Made by a program: the position numbers and the translations under genes. The notes under the pieces were generated by a model that was not told the origin of the DNA, searched no databases, and saw only the letters and a program-made list of their open reading frames with translations. Of a stretch of 64,000 bases of DNA, positions 15,395-25,526 are shown piece by piece. The stretch's first letter is position 1; the number at the start of each line of letters is the position of its first letter. This DNA comes from Bacteroidia bacterium. Lineage in GTDB: Bacteria; Bacteroidota; Bacteroidia; Cytophagales; Cyclobacteriaceae. The DNA is taken from positions 1 to 64,000 of the forward strand of contig JAUILA010000016.1 of the NCBI GenBank assembly GCA_030432655.1. Direction: 5' to 3'.

Positions 15395-16321
15395 TTAACT
15401 CCTGCGTTCAAATTCGGCACCATATGCTTCTGCATGATCCGACGGCACAATCCTATACCCTTTTCTGCGCGCAAAAACCTGCGTGAATTCAGCCCCGAAA
15501 AACACGATAATGCATGAATAAAATATCCATACCAGGAATAAAATTATGGAACTTCCCGCGCCAAAGCTTGATCCCGGGTCTGCTACTGTAATGTACCAGG
15601 CAATGAGTTCCTTACCTGCCGTAAAGAGTACCGCGGTAATAAAGGCTCCTGACCATACCATCGGCCAGGATATTTCCACGTCAGGTAAAAATTTAAATAT
15701 GGTAGCGAATAAGAAAGTGATCAACGACAACGAAATGGCAAAATTTATGATTCTGCTTATCCATAACCATTGCTCAGAGAAATAATAGGAAATCCATTCG
15801 TTTAAACCTGATAAGACGGCACTTACGACCAGCGATAACAACAGCAAAAAGTTGATCACTACAATAAATCCAAAAGACAATGCCCTGTCCTTTAACAGCC
15901 GTTTAAGTCCTGCATTGCTTTTTTTTCGCACTTCCCATATAGAATTGAGTGTATTTTGAAGCTGAATGAAGAGTCCGGTAGCACCAAACACCAACGAAAG
16001 AATGCCGATGATCGCTGTAGCCATTGAATCATCGGTTTTTCGTATGGTGCGCATCATTTCTGCAAAATTTTCTACCGCACCAGACCCCAGTATTTTTGCC
16101 ATCTCGTCTGAGATCTTTTCTATAATAACTTCCTCATCAAAAAAAGCAGTGGAGACGGCTATTATGATCAAAAATAATCCCGGTAAGGAGAATACAGCAT
16201 AGTAGGCCACGGATGCTGCCTTCCCAAACGCATCATCTGACACAAACTCTTTGTAGGTCTGCTTTAACAGGTCCAGATAGGTCCCGGTTTTGGTGCGGGC
16301 AGTTGAAGGTCTTTTTTCCAT
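15395..16321 (-). CDS. YihY/virulence factor BrkB family membrane protein
   Basis: Inner-membrane protein with six transmembrane helices. The family segment FVSDDAFGKAASVAYYAVFSLPGLFLIII lies at about residues 25-55 (key: AxxxAYYAVFSLPGL), and NTLNSIWEVRKK and SLLWIFYS-like ends are typical. Function unknown despite its BrkB name; not a proven RNase. ATG 16321 (MEKRPST) is preferred to ATG 16357, giving 308 residues, the family length. Divergent from the ABC permease with a 50-bp gap, so they share an upstream region. Confidence 0.88.
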   Translation of the reverse strand: MEKRPSTARTKTGTYLDLLKQTYKEFVSDDAFGKAASVAYYAVFSLPGLFLIIIAVSTAFFDEEVIIEKISDEMAKILGSGAVENFAEMMRTIRKTDDSMATAIIGILSLVFGATGLFIQLQNTLNSIWEVRKKSNAGLKRLLKDRALSFGFIVVINFLLLLSLVVSAVLSGLNEWISYYFSEQWLWISRIINFAISLSLITFLFATIFKFLPDVEISWPMVWSGAFITAVLFTAGKELIAWYITVADPGSSFGAGSSIILFLVWIFYSCIIVFFGAEFTQVFARRKGYRIVPSDHAEAYGAEFERRS

Positions 16322-16374
16322 ATTCCGTTCATTCTTGGATTTACACCCAGACAGCACGTTTATGAATCAAACAA

Positions 16375-18801
16375 ATGAACCCACTGTTTTTGTTACCGTT
16401 TCTTTTTCCAACCATTTCCCCATTTTACGTTTCTCCTTATAAACTCCTCATTGTGAACATCTTCAGAAAGACTTCCTCCATTTTACGCCATTCATTTCTT
16501 CCACTGCTCGGGCTGACAATCGCTCTTAGCGCTTCACTCCTGATCATGTGGGTGATCTCCTGGCATTTAACCTTTGATCACCAGCATACCAAACGTGACT
16601 CGATCTACCGTGTATCCATGCAACTGCTGACGGGAGAATCAGAAGATCATTATGCCACTACCGGCGGACTCCTGGGTCCTGAACTGTCTGAAAAGTATGC
16701 CGCTGTGGAAGATCATGTCTCTTTCAAATTATGGGACGGACCCGGCGTCATCAGCCGGGAATCGGAAGAATTAGGGGACTACAAAATCTTTGGTGTCAAC
16801 CAATCCGTTTTCCGGGTATTTGACTATACATTTATCGAAGGCGGACCAAATGCCCTGGACGAACCTTCTCACATTGTAATTTCGGAACAGGTGGCCGAAA
16901 CAGCCTTTGGCAATCAGTCGCCCATTAATAAGAGACTAAACATAGACGGAACCGATTTTACCGTGACCGGAGTAATTCAAAATCTACCGTCCAACACCGA
17001 CCCTCAATTTGATATTCTTGTTGCCTACCAGGAAAATATTACGGAAGAAGAAATTCTGCAGTCGTTCTTTAATATCGATCATTATACCTACGTACTTGCT
17101 GGTCAGCAAAGCGGTCCTTCCGAAATCCGAAATGCACTGGATAATTATGCGGGAGAATTCCTCAACCCATTGATTAAGAAAGCCGGGGCAGAATTAACGG
17201 TAGATTTTCAGGCAATGGATCTGAACAGGATCCATTTGTCCGAAGCCCTCATGATGGATACTCCGAAGGGAAACAGGAGTGAGCTGTACATACTCGGCGG
17301 ACTTACCGTTCTGCTCCTGGTAATTGGCATCGCCAATTATCTGAATGCTGTTTTAGCCGGAGCGTTCCGGAAAGCCAGAAAAATCGGCATGCAACGGGTT
17401 CTGGGAGTAAGCAAGCAAATGATTCGTCTGCATGCAATTGGGGAATCCCTGGTGATTACAACACTTTCAGTGGTCATCGCAGGTGGAGTGGCCTGGTTTT
17501 GCCTGCGTTACCTGGCAATTTTCTCTGATTTTGACTATTCTCCCGACCTTCAGACGACCGGGGTTTTGCTGTCAGTCGTTTTTCTCATTGTGCTCCTGGG
17601 TAGTAGCCTTGGCGGACTTGCCCCGGTCAACATGATGTGCCGGATTGCTCCCGCAGACCTGCTGAAAGGGAAAAGAACACTGCTTTCTTATAATTCGATT
17701 AACCAGCGCCTGGTACTGTTTCTGCAATTTGCCGTTTCTTTCCTCCTCATCACCTGCACGTTTGAACTAAGCAGGCAATTCAATTATTTTAATCAACAGG
17801 AGCGGGGCTTTAACGATGAGCAGATCGTTGTGGTCAACGTACCCTCCGGTGATAATCAGAACATGGATATGCAGCGTTTCCGTGACCAGCTTCTCAGCAA
17901 TTCCGCGATCGCCAACGTTTCATTGACCAGGATCGTCCCGGGAGATCAGCCCGGACAGGAAATATTTTCAATAAATGAGGACGGCAACAGCCGGGAGGTC
18001 GTTTTTAATTACGTTCGGGTGGATGAAAATTATTTCAATGTCCTTGGCATCCCGATCAAAGAAGGCCGCATTTTTAACCGGGAATCAGATGATAATGCGT
18101 TTCTGGCCAATGAATCTTTCGTCAGTAACCTCACGGGCATCGACCCCTTCCAGGTACGTATAGAGTACGATACTTTAAAGCAGGTAATTGGCATCGTCGG
18201 TGATTACCATCAACTGTCATTTCACAATCCGATCGAACCCATGCTCTTCGGCAAACTTGACCCGGAAAGCGATCAGGTAAACAAGGTGCTGATCAGCGCA
18301 CCGCAGGGCTCCCTCGCACTCATTCGTCAGACGTGGGAAGAACTGGGTCTGCCGGGTCCGTTTGACTACTACTACCTGGACGAATATTTTGAAAGTCAGT
18401 ATCGCCAGGAGGCCGTTCTCCTCAAACTTTTCACGGCAGGTTCTGCCATTGCTATTTGCCTGAGCTGCCTTGGTCTGTTCAGCCTGATGGCGCTGGTGAT
18501 TCGCAACCGGAAGCAGGAACTGGCCGTCCGCCAGGTGCTGGGGAGCTCATTCAGAAATAATTTTCTCCTGCTTTCCAAACCCTACTATATCATGCTGGCT
18601 ATTGTTACGGCCATCGGGGTACCCGTCGCCTACAAACTCACCGGAATCTGGAAAGAATCCTATGCCTACATTTCGGACAGCTCTCCTGTCATTTATATCG
18701 GGACGCTGGGAATCATCCTTTTTATGATCACCGGCATTGTGCTTTATCACCTCAATGCTTTCGGGAGAATGAGTATCATCGAACTGATCAACGAAGAATA
18801 A
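16375..18801 (+). CDS. FtsX/MacB-type ABC transporter permease
   Basis: 808 residues with the duplicated layout common in Bacteroidota: N-terminal helix, a periplasmic MacB-PCD domain (about 60-300), an FtsX helix bundle (about 305-430), a second periplasmic domain (about 460-665) and a last bundle with LSCLGLFSLMALVIRNRKQELAVRQVLGSS (ELAVRQVLG is diagnostic). No ATPase partner is in the window, so substrate is unknown; relatives export lipoproteins, peptides or antimicrobials. The start is uncertain: ATG 16375 gives an extra hydrophobic leader, whereas GTG 16453 (NIFRKTSSILRH) matches the family better. Confidence 0.87.
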   Translation: MNPLFLLPFLFPTISPFYVSPYKLLIVNIFRKTSSILRHSFLPLLGLTIALSASLLIMWVISWHLTFDHQHTKRDSIYRVSMQLLTGESEDHYATTGGLLGPELSEKYAAVEDHVSFKLWDGPGVISRESEELGDYKIFGVNQSVFRVFDYTFIEGGPNALDEPSHIVISEQVAETAFGNQSPINKRLNIDGTDFTVTGVIQNLPSNTDPQFDILVAYQENITEEEILQSFFNIDHYTYVLAGQQSGPSEIRNALDNYAGEFLNPLIKKAGAELTVDFQAMDLNRIHLSEALMMDTPKGNRSELYILGGLTVLLLVIGIANYLNAVLAGAFRKARKIGMQRVLGVSKQMIRLHAIGESLVITTLSVVIAGGVAWFCLRYLAIFSDFDYSPDLQTTGVLLSVVFLIVLLGSSLGGLAPVNMMCRIAPADLLKGKRTLLSYNSINQRLVLFLQFAVSFLLITCTFELSRQFNYFNQQERGFNDEQIVVVNVPSGDNQNMDMQRFRDQLLSNSAIANVSLTRIVPGDQPGQEIFSINEDGNSREVVFNYVRVDENYFNVLGIPIKEGRIFNRESDDNAFLANESFVSNLTGIDPFQVRIEYDTLKQVIGIVGDYHQLSFHNPIEPMLFGKLDPESDQVNKVLISAPQGSLALIRQTWEELGLPGPFDYYYLDEYFESQYRQEAVLLKLFTAGSAIAICLSCLGLFSLMALVIRNRKQELAVRQVLGSSFRNNFLLLSKPYYIMLAIVTAIGVPVAYKLTGIWKESYAYISDSSPVIYIGTLGIILFMITGIVLYHLNAFGRMSIIELINEE

Positions 18802-18834
18802 TTCAGGCCACCAAAGATGCTGATCAAGCTTAAA

Positions 18835-20325
18835 TCAGCTCCTGGTATATTCTCCATTCAACAACCTGAGAATACCCCGTGGATTGGCATCTCTTAACTC
18901 AACAGGAAGGGAGGATTGTGGGAAATCCTGGTAACAAACCGGTTTTGTAAACCTGTAAATGGCCATGGTGCCTACCGAAGTTGTTTGCGGAGCCGTTGTT
19001 GCCGGATAGGGTCCGCCATGATGCATGGAATGACAAACTTCCACCCCGGTCGGATAGCCATTGAAGATGATTCTACCAGCCTTGCCCTCGAGAATCTCAA
19101 TCAGATCAGCATATTCTTCCAGCTCTTCTGCCGTTCCGTGAATGGTGGCAGTCAGATGGCCACCCAAAGATGCTGCGAGCTTAAGTAATTCCTCTTTATT
19201 TCCAGCGCTCACCATTAGCGTCGACGGACCAAACACTTCCTCTTCCAGGGTTTTATCGGCAAGGAAGTCGCTGGCCTCGGTAGTAAAAAGATTCGCGATG
19301 ACGTTTGATTCTGCCATTGACGTTTGCTGTGTCACGCCTGTTTTTGATGCCATTCCCCGGGAAAGGCTTTCATAATTCTCCCGTATCGAGTCTCCCAGCA
19401 TGGTGCCCGGTTGTTGTTCTTCCAGTGCTGACGCCAGTTTACGGGTAAAATCATCATTGTCCTTCTGACTGACCAGGAGGCCGGGATTAGTACAAAATTG
19501 GCCTGCTCCCAGGCAAACCGATGCTGCCAGGCCTTTGGCAATCGAATCTGATCGCTCTTTTAATGCACCAGGTAAAAGAAATACAGGATTGGAACTTCCC
19601 ATTTCCGCATACACCGGGATCGGAACCCGCCGGTTATTGGCCAGGTTGAAAAGGGCTTTCCCTCCCTGGAACGACCCGGTAAAACCAATGGCACAGATTT
19701 CCTCGTGCATGACCAGCAACCGCCCCGGCTCTGAATGACCATGGATCATTGAAAACACGCCATCCGGCATGCCTGTCTTATTGGCTGCCTGGAGAATGGC
19801 GAGTGCTGAAGCCGTATCGCCACCGGCAACAGAAAAGGCCAGGGGAAAATTACTGGCCCCGAATATTCCCACCGGACCCAGCGGCTTTTGCATCTGTCTG
19901 ACATCAGGTTTTGGCAATGGTTCGCGGGTTGAATCACCCGTATCTATACGTGCATTGACCCATGAGCCTTCGCGGATAAGGGAGGCAAATAATTTGAGCT
20001 GGTTGACCGTCCGCATTCTTTCCCCATTCAGGCGCCCCTCGGGCAGGGCAGTCTCCAGGTGACAACGTGCTATCAGTTCATCCCCCAGTGCCAGAATTTC
20101 ATCACCGATTGCCTCCAGGAAATCGGCCCGGGCTTCAACCCCGGCAGTGGAAAAAGCGGAGAAAGCACTCCTTGCCTTCCGCACGGCCGCATCAACTTCC
20201 CCGGATTCAGCTTCTGAAAATTCGACCGGTAATTGTGTGTTGTCTGACGGGTTTTTTGCCTGGAAACGGTTTGTCCCGGTGGCAGATAATTCATTTCCTA
20301 TTAAGTTCTTTCCTGTTAGTTCCAT
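18835..20325 (-). CDS. Alpha-ketoglutarate semialdehyde dehydrogenase with internal deletion
   Basis: Aldehyde dehydrogenase of the KGSADH branch, converting 2,5-dioxovalerate to 2-oxoglutarate with NAD(P). Present: catalytic Cys278 in GAGQFCTNPG, the general-base Glu241 in VYAEMGSSNP, EEVFGPSTL, and the family's NGYPTGVEVCHSMHHGGPYP. Odd: between GGDTASALA (to 176) and ILQAANKTGMP (from 177) about 23 residues present in relatives are missing, including the VVKAH segment whose Lys binds the cofactor; total 496 rather than about 525. The frame stays open. Last gene of the sugar-acid operon, 6 nt after the FAH gene. Activity is doubtful unless this is a sequencing collapse. Confidence 0.88.
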   Translation of the reverse strand: MELTGKNLIGNELSATGTNRFQAKNPSDNTQLPVEFSEAESGEVDAAVRKARSAFSAFSTAGVEARADFLEAIGDEILALGDELIARCHLETALPEGRLNGERMRTVNQLKLFASLIREGSWVNARIDTGDSTREPLPKPDVRQMQKPLGPVGIFGASNFPLAFSVAGGDTASALAILQAANKTGMPDGVFSMIHGHSEPGRLLVMHEEICAIGFTGSFQGGKALFNLANNRRVPIPVYAEMGSSNPVFLLPGALKERSDSIAKGLAASVCLGAGQFCTNPGLLVSQKDNDDFTRKLASALEEQQPGTMLGDSIRENYESLSRGMASKTGVTQQTSMAESNVIANLFTTEASDFLADKTLEEEVFGPSTLMVSAGNKEELLKLAASLGGHLTATIHGTAEELEEYADLIEILEGKAGRIIFNGYPTGVEVCHSMHHGGPYPATTAPQTTSVGTMAIYRFTKPVCYQDFPQSSLPVELRDANPRGILRLLNGEYTRS

Positions 20326-20331
20326 AGTCTC

Positions 20332-21171
20332 TTATTCAACGTAATTGGTTAATGTACCTGTACCTGTGATACTGATCCTGATTTCATCCCCTGTCTGCAG
20401 GGAAAAAGAGTCCGGAGGCACGATTCCGGTCCCGGTCATCAGAAAACATCCGGCGGGAAAGGTCATTTCCCGGTACAGGTATCCGGCCAGCTCATCAAAT
20501 TTTCTTTTGATCTGCCCGGTTTCTGTCTGGCCGGAAAAAACATTTTTTCCCTGCCTGATTATTTCCATCCTGATAACAGTATCAGAAGGGAGTGGTTTGT
20601 CTGTGACACACACCCCAGGTCCGACTGAGGCCGAATTATCATAAACTTTAGCCTGAGGCAGGTACAACGGATTTTCCCCTTCGATGTCACGGGAACTCAT
20701 ATCATTGCCACAGGTATATCCAACAATCTTTCCCGAGGAAGTTATCAAAAGGGTCAGTTCAGGTTCCGGCACATTCCATTTCGAGTCATTCCTGATTCGT
20801 ACGGTCTGACCTGATCCTGTAGTTCTATAGGGAGTAGCTTTAAAAAATAACTCCGGACGGTCCGCCTCATAGACACGGTCATAAAAATCACCACCGCCGG
20901 CTTCCTTTGATTCTTCCATCCTTGCTTCCCGGCTCCGGTAGTAGGTCACGCCCGCGGCCCAGATTTCCTGGCTTCCGACAGGAGGCAACAAACTCTCCAT
21001 CAGCAGCCGCTCCGCGAGATCGCCGTCAATGGCTTGTTCAGTACTTACCAGTTTCGTGAGTTTAGTAAACAAATCATCGTCGTTTATAAACTCATCCCAT
21101 GATTCCTGCATAAGGATGTATTTGCCTTTGGCTTCCAGTATTATCCCCTGCTTTGTATTGTAAATGATCAT
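20332..21171 (-). CDS. Fumarylacetoacetate hydrolase family, likely 2-keto-3-deoxypentonate dehydratase
   Basis: 279 residues. The C-terminal FAH fold shows the metal-binding Glu/Asp set: VPEPELTLL, then [21 protein letters not shown], then [11 protein letters not shown] proteins in this operon setting dehydrate 2-keto-3-deoxy-pentonate to 2,5-dioxovalerate, the substrate of the next gene. Gaps of 6 nt on either side to permease and dehydrogenase support one transcript. A lyase or hydrolase acting on another keto acid cannot be excluded from sequence alone. Confidence 0.85.
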   Translation of the reverse strand: MIIYNTKQGIILEAKGKYILMQESWDEFINDDDLFTKLTKLVSTEQAIDGDLAERLLMESLLPPVGSQEIWAAGVTYYRSREARMEESKEAGGGDFYDRVYEADRPELFFKATPYRTTGSGQTVRIRNDSKWNVPEPELTLLITSSGKIVGYTCGNDMSSRDIEGENPLYLPQAKVYDNSASVGPGVCVTDKPLPSDTVIRMEIIRQGKNVFSGQTETGQIKRKFDELAGYLYREMTFPAGCFLMTGTGIVPPDSFSLQTGDEIRISITGTGTLTNYVE

Positions 21172-21177
21172 GTCTTA

Positions 21178-22515
21178 TTAATTAAAGAAAATTCGAAGTA
21201 TTGAAAGAAATAATATGGCTGAAATTCCGAGTACAGCCGTTCCGAGCGTATGGATCCTGTATCCCTGCTTAACGCTGAAGCCACTCAGCTGGGTGACCAC
21301 CCAGAAAAAACTGTCATTCGCATGTGATACCACTGCCGAACCGGCACCAATGGCTATCACGACCATGCCTTTGTCCAGGGTGGCCTCAAGTCCCATCGAT
21401 GGCAGCAAGGGAGCCATAATCGAAGCGGTAGTGATGATAGCAACGGTCGACGAGCCCTGGGCCGTCTTCAGAGCGGCAGCCATCAGGAAGGGCACCCAGA
21501 TCCCCAGGCCTGATCCCTCAATCACCTCACTCAGCAAAACCCCGAGTCCGGATTGCTGCAGAACATATCCAAGTGCGCCACCCGAACCGGTAATCAGTAT
21601 AACAATCGCAGCATTCCTTAACGCGGACCCCACCCATCCGTCTGTCCCGAGCATTTCCCGGTTCAGCTTTTCCGGAAGCCACAGGGAAAATACCACTCCA
21701 ATAAATAATGCCACCACGGGATTTCCCAAAAACCCCAGAATACTTGCCAGGCTTCCTTCTCCCAGCGGATGGGATGGATAAGTGGCAATTGCCTTGAGCA
21801 GGATCAGGAGAATAGGCAACCCTAGGGGCACGAGGGATTTGAAGAGGGAAGGGCGTACCTGAATTTCAGGTGCTGTATCCTCAGCCGGTGCAGCGGAACC
21901 CGGTGAAATCCAGTATTTTTTCCCGATGTACCGTGCATACAGGATGCACATGAAAAGAGAAAATAAGCTCGTGAACAGGCCCAGAAGGAATACGACCCCC
22001 AGGTCGGCACCGATCAGACCGGCAGCGGCGATCGGCCCGGGCGTTGGAGGCACCATGGTATGAGCCGCAGTGAGCCCCAGGGCGAGTGCCGCCACTGTTC
22101 CTGCCAGGGACAATCCTGCTTTACGGGACAATGCCTGGTTCAGGGGAGAAAGAATAAGAAAACCACTATCGGCAAAAACCGGAATGGAAATGACATAGCC
22201 TATCAGCGCACTGGCTGTATGAATCTTTTTCTTTCCGATCCAGCGGAGTACCTCTTCAGCAACCCGGAAAGCGCCGCCGGAATTCTCCAGGAAGGTACCG
22301 ATCAGGATTCCCAGGATAATTATCAGGCCGATATTTCCGATGGTCTTGCCGAATCCTTCTGTGATCAGGCTGATCACTTCAGTTCCCGGCATTCCGGAAA
22401 GCACACCAAAAGCGAAGGCGGCGATCAGCAGCGACATAAACGGGTGAAGATTCCACTTTGAGGTGGAAAGAATGATAAAGACAATACAGCCAGCAAGGAG
22501 AATCAGAATATACAT
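21178..22515 (-). CDS. GntP family sugar-acid permease
   Basis: 445 residues, about 12-13 transmembrane helices, family features FLENSGGAFRVAEEVLRWIGKK, HTMVPPTPGPIAAAGLIGADLG (MVPPTPGP is the signature) and SHANDSFFWVVTQ near the end. GntP proteins import gluconate or other aldonates with protons. Placed between dehydratase and FAH genes, so pentonate or hexonate uptake is likely. 7 nt after the dehydratase stop. Confidence 0.92.
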   Translation of the reverse strand: MYILILLAGCIVFIILSTSKWNLHPFMSLLIAAFAFGVLSGMPGTEVISLITEGFGKTIGNIGLIIILGILIGTFLENSGGAFRVAEEVLRWIGKKKIHTASALIGYVISIPVFADSGFLILSPLNQALSRKAGLSLAGTVAALALGLTAAHTMVPPTPGPIAAAGLIGADLGVVFLLGLFTSLFSLFMCILYARYIGKKYWISPGSAAPAEDTAPEIQVRPSLFKSLVPLGLPILLILLKAIATYPSHPLGEGSLASILGFLGNPVVALFIGVVFSLWLPEKLNREMLGTDGWVGSALRNAAIVILITGSGGALGYVLQQSGLGVLLSEVIEGSGLGIWVPFLMAAALKTAQGSSTVAIITTASIMAPLLPSMGLEATLDKGMVVIAIGAGSAVVSHANDSFFWVVTQLSGFSVKQGYRIHTLGTAVLGISAILFLSILRIFFN

Positions 22516-22522
22516 ATGCGGC

Positions 22523-24244
22523 TCAGTGACAGTCCCGTTGAACCACTGATCCTGAACCGCCCTTTAAGAAATCAAGGTCGCAGCCCAAATGAGCCTGTTC
22601 TACATGCTCAATATACATTTTCACGTATCCGCGGTCAGCCACTGGCGCTGGTGCCTTCCATTCAGAACGGCGTTTCCGGAGTTCTTCCTCATCAATTTGC
22701 AGATTCAGCTGCCTGTTTGCCACATCCAGCTCAATCAGGTCACCGTCCTGTACCAGGGCAAGTGTCCCTCCCACGGAAGATTCCGGGGAAACATGCAGGA
22801 TCACTGTACCGTAGGCCGTACCACTCATTCGTCCGTCCGAAATCCTGACAATATCCCTGATTCCCTTTTTGAGCAGCTTGGCGGGCAGATCCATATTCCC
22901 CACTTCCGGCATTCCCGGATACCCAACCGGTCCTACTCCTTTCAGAACCATGATACTGTTTTCATCAATGTCCAGGTCTTCCTGGTCAATTCGTTCATGG
23001 TAATCCTCGATCGTTTCAAATACCACCGCCCGGCCGGTATGCTTCAGAAGCTCGCCGGAAGTGGCAGAAGGCTTGATTACCGCACCATTCTCACATAAGT
23101 TTCCTCTGACCACCACAATTCCTGCATTCTCCTGCAAAGGCGTATCAATGGGAGCTATAACCTTCCTGTCAAAACATTCCGCATCCGAAGCATTCTCACC
23201 GATGGTTTTCCCATTCACTGTAATGACGTCGTTATGCAGGTGTTCCCGAAGCTCCTTCAGGACCACAGGCAAGCCGCCCGCGTAGTAAAAATCCTCCATC
23301 AGGAATTCCCCGGCTGGCATCAGATTGACCAGGAGCGGCATATGGCTGCCCAAACGATCAAAATCCTCCAGGGCAAGTGGTACATCAAGGCGTCCGGCAA
23401 TGGCCATGAGATGTATCATTACGTTGGTAGAACCACCGATAGCAGAATTTACCATGATCGCGTTCTCAAATGCTTCCCGGGTCAGGATCTTTGATAATTT
23501 CAGGTCTTCCTTTACCATTTCCACGATTCGCATTCCACTCAGGTGGGCATTAACCTTTTTTCGTGAATCCACCGCGGGTATGGATGACATTCCGGGCAGG
23601 GTGAGACCCAGGGCTTCGACGGTTGAAGCCATAGACGAGGCAGTACCCATCGTCATGCAGTGACCCAGACTGCGTGACATGCATGCCTCCGCCTCCACGA
23701 GTTCCTTCTCGCTGACCTTCCCTTCCTTGATCCCTTCTCCCAGTTTCCACGTCAGTGTTCCCGAACCGACATCCCGGCCCCGCCACTTACCGTTGAGCAT
23801 GGGTCCGCCCGGCACAATGATCGTAGGCAGATCTACGCTCGCGGCCCCCATCAGGGTTGACGGCGTTGTTTTATCGCAGCCTGTAAGTAAAACGATGCCG
23901 TCTAGCGGATTGGCCCGGATCGATTCTTCCGTGTCCATACTGGCCAGGTTCCTGTACAACATGGTGGTTGGCTTCATGATAGTTTCACCGAGTGACATCA
24001 CCGGGAATTCCAGCGGAAATCCACCCGCTTCATAGACACCGCGCTTCACCACCTCGGCAAAATCCCTGAGGTGTCCGTTGCAGGGGGTCAGCTCAGACCA
24101 TGTATTGCAAATGCCGATGACCGGTTTCCCCCGAAACAAATGATCGGGATACCCCTGGTTTTTCAACCAGCTCCGGTGTACGAATCCAAGTTTGTCATTT
24201 TTACCAAACCACTCTGAACTGCGCAGCGGATTATCATTGCTCAT
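22523..24244 (-). CDS. IlvD/Edd family sugar-acid dehydratase
   Basis: Iron-sulfur dehydratase, 573 residues, of the pentonate-dehydratase branch (L-arabinonate, D-xylonate) rather than dihydroxyacid dehydratase itself. Cluster cysteines: GICNTWSELTPCN (Cys46/55), LLTGCDKTTPS (about 124) and SLGHCMTMGTASSM (about 197). It would turn an aldonate into 2-keto-3-deoxyaldonate. First gene of the four-gene operon with permease, FAH dehydratase and semialdehyde dehydrogenase, which together give the Weimberg route to 2-oxoglutarate. Exact sugar is undecided. Confidence 0.9.
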   Translation of the reverse strand: MSNDNPLRSSEWFGKNDKLGFVHRSWLKNQGYPDHLFRGKPVIGICNTWSELTPCNGHLRDFAEVVKRGVYEAGGFPLEFPVMSLGETIMKPTTMLYRNLASMDTEESIRANPLDGIVLLTGCDKTTPSTLMGAASVDLPTIIVPGGPMLNGKWRGRDVGSGTLTWKLGEGIKEGKVSEKELVEAEACMSRSLGHCMTMGTASSMASTVEALGLTLPGMSSIPAVDSRKKVNAHLSGMRIVEMVKEDLKLSKILTREAFENAIMVNSAIGGSTNVMIHLMAIAGRLDVPLALEDFDRLGSHMPLLVNLMPAGEFLMEDFYYAGGLPVVLKELREHLHNDVITVNGKTIGENASDAECFDRKVIAPIDTPLQENAGIVVVRGNLCENGAVIKPSATSGELLKHTGRAVVFETIEDYHERIDQEDLDIDENSIMVLKGVGPVGYPGMPEVGNMDLPAKLLKKGIRDIVRISDGRMSGTAYGTVILHVSPESSVGGTLALVQDGDLIELDVANRQLNLQIDEEELRKRRSEWKAPAPVADRGYVKMYIEHVEQAHLGCDLDFLKGGSGSVVQRDCH

Positions 24245-24485
24245 ATTTCATAGATATAAGTGGATCAGGGTGTTTATCAGAAGTGATGAGTAAGCTAATC
24301 ATTTTTTTGCCTATTCCCAACTTCCTGATTTTCACAATACCACCTCACTCCCGGCATGCCGGTGTGCGGGGGCAGCAAACGGCAACATCGTGTATTTTTT
24401 TACTCATCTGATGGCCTGTCGGATAAGAGAATCAGCCAATTTCATAGAAATGACGACATGGCACATTATTAGCCGCCTGGTTATC

Positions 24486-25526
24486 ATGACATTACGCGAA
24501 ACCTTACTCAAGGCGGAACACTACCTTGACGAATACAAGAGACAAACGAAAGAAAAACTGGGCCTGTTTGAAAAAGCCATCCTCTATCCATATCGCGGGT
24601 ACGGTAACGATACCAAAGCGGTTCTGAAGGGAAGGGTACTGGAAAAGGAAAAAGCCATTCATGGAGACAATTCCGAGGATAAAGGCATCGTGCACAATGC
24701 ACTCCGATTTCTCAAGCGTTATGAGAGTGATGAAATCCCGGGTGTCAGGATTAAGGCCTCATTTGCCGGGGATGAACAGGAAGTCACCTCAAACGACGAC
24801 GGGTACTTTGAATTCTGGTTTTCTTACGAGCGTAAACCTGCACCAGGCTGGCATGATGTACAACTCCATGTGACCGGGTCTGAATACGATGTGCCGATGG
24901 AAACTGAAGCGGTAGCCAGGATATTCATTCCCCGAGATGATGCCCGATTCGGCGTCATATCCGATGTGGACGATACGCTGATTGAATCCAACGCCACTAA
25001 CCTGATTGAACGGATAAAAACGATGGTTACGCATACAGCCCGTTCCAGACCGGTTTTTGAAGGGGCGGTCGAACTTTATGATACATTCTCCGACAACTAT
25101 AAAAATCCGTTGTGGTTTGTTTCCGGAAGCAGCTATAACCTCCATGACTTGCTGACAGAACTTTGTCATTTCAATGATATTCCGGAGGCTCCTTTCCTGC
25201 TGCGTGACCTGGGGCTGGATGATACGCAATGGCTGAAACGGGATACGGCTGCCTATAAAATGGAGCACCTCAGGCATATATTCAATATGTACCCCGGAAT
25301 GAATTTCATTCTTTTCGGGGACAGTGGCCAGCAGGATCCCGAAATATACCGTAAAACGGAACAGGAATTTCCGGACCGTATCCTGGCAGTCTATATCCGG
25401 CATGTGGCTGATGAATCTCGTGGCGAACAAATAAAAACTATGGCCCGTGACATGCGCGTACCCCTGGTAATGATCCGGGACAGCAGTGAGGCTATTTCAC
25501 ATGCCAAAGAATTAAATCTAATCTGA
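24486..25526 (+). CDS. App1-like DUF2183 phosphatase
   Basis: About 346 residues. An N-terminal beta-rich region with LKGRVLEKE is followed by a HAD-like DUF2183 domain carrying FGVISDVDDTLIESNATN (DxDxT nucleophile), then VSGSSYNL, and FGDSGQQDPEIY as late motifs. Yeast App1 is a phosphatidate phosphatase; bacterial substrate unknown. ATG 24486 (MTLRETLLKAEHYL) preferred over 24390 or 24450, since the extra residues look non-coding. The stop overlaps the next start by 1 nt (TGATG), so it is coupled to topoisomerase IB. Confidence 0.88.
   Translation: MTLRETLLKAEHYLDEYKRQTKEKLGLFEKAILYPYRGYGNDTKAVLKGRVLEKEKAIHGDNSEDKGIVHNALRFLKRYESDEIPGVRIKASFAGDEQEVTSNDDGYFEFWFSYERKPAPGWHDVQLHVTGSEYDVPMETEAVARIFIPRDDARFGVISDVDDTLIESNATNLIERIKTMVTHTARSRPVFEGAVELYDTFSDNYKNPLWFVSGSSYNLHDLLTELCHFNDIPEAPFLLRDLGLDDTQWLKRDTAAYKMEHLRHIFNMYPGMNFILFGDSGQQDPEIYRKTEQEFPDRILAVYIRHVADESRGEQIKTMARDMRVPLVMIRDSSEAISHAKELNLI

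Noticed and set aside
24789-25430. 213-codon minus-strand frame
   Set aside because: Shadow of the DUF2183 gene; no motif.
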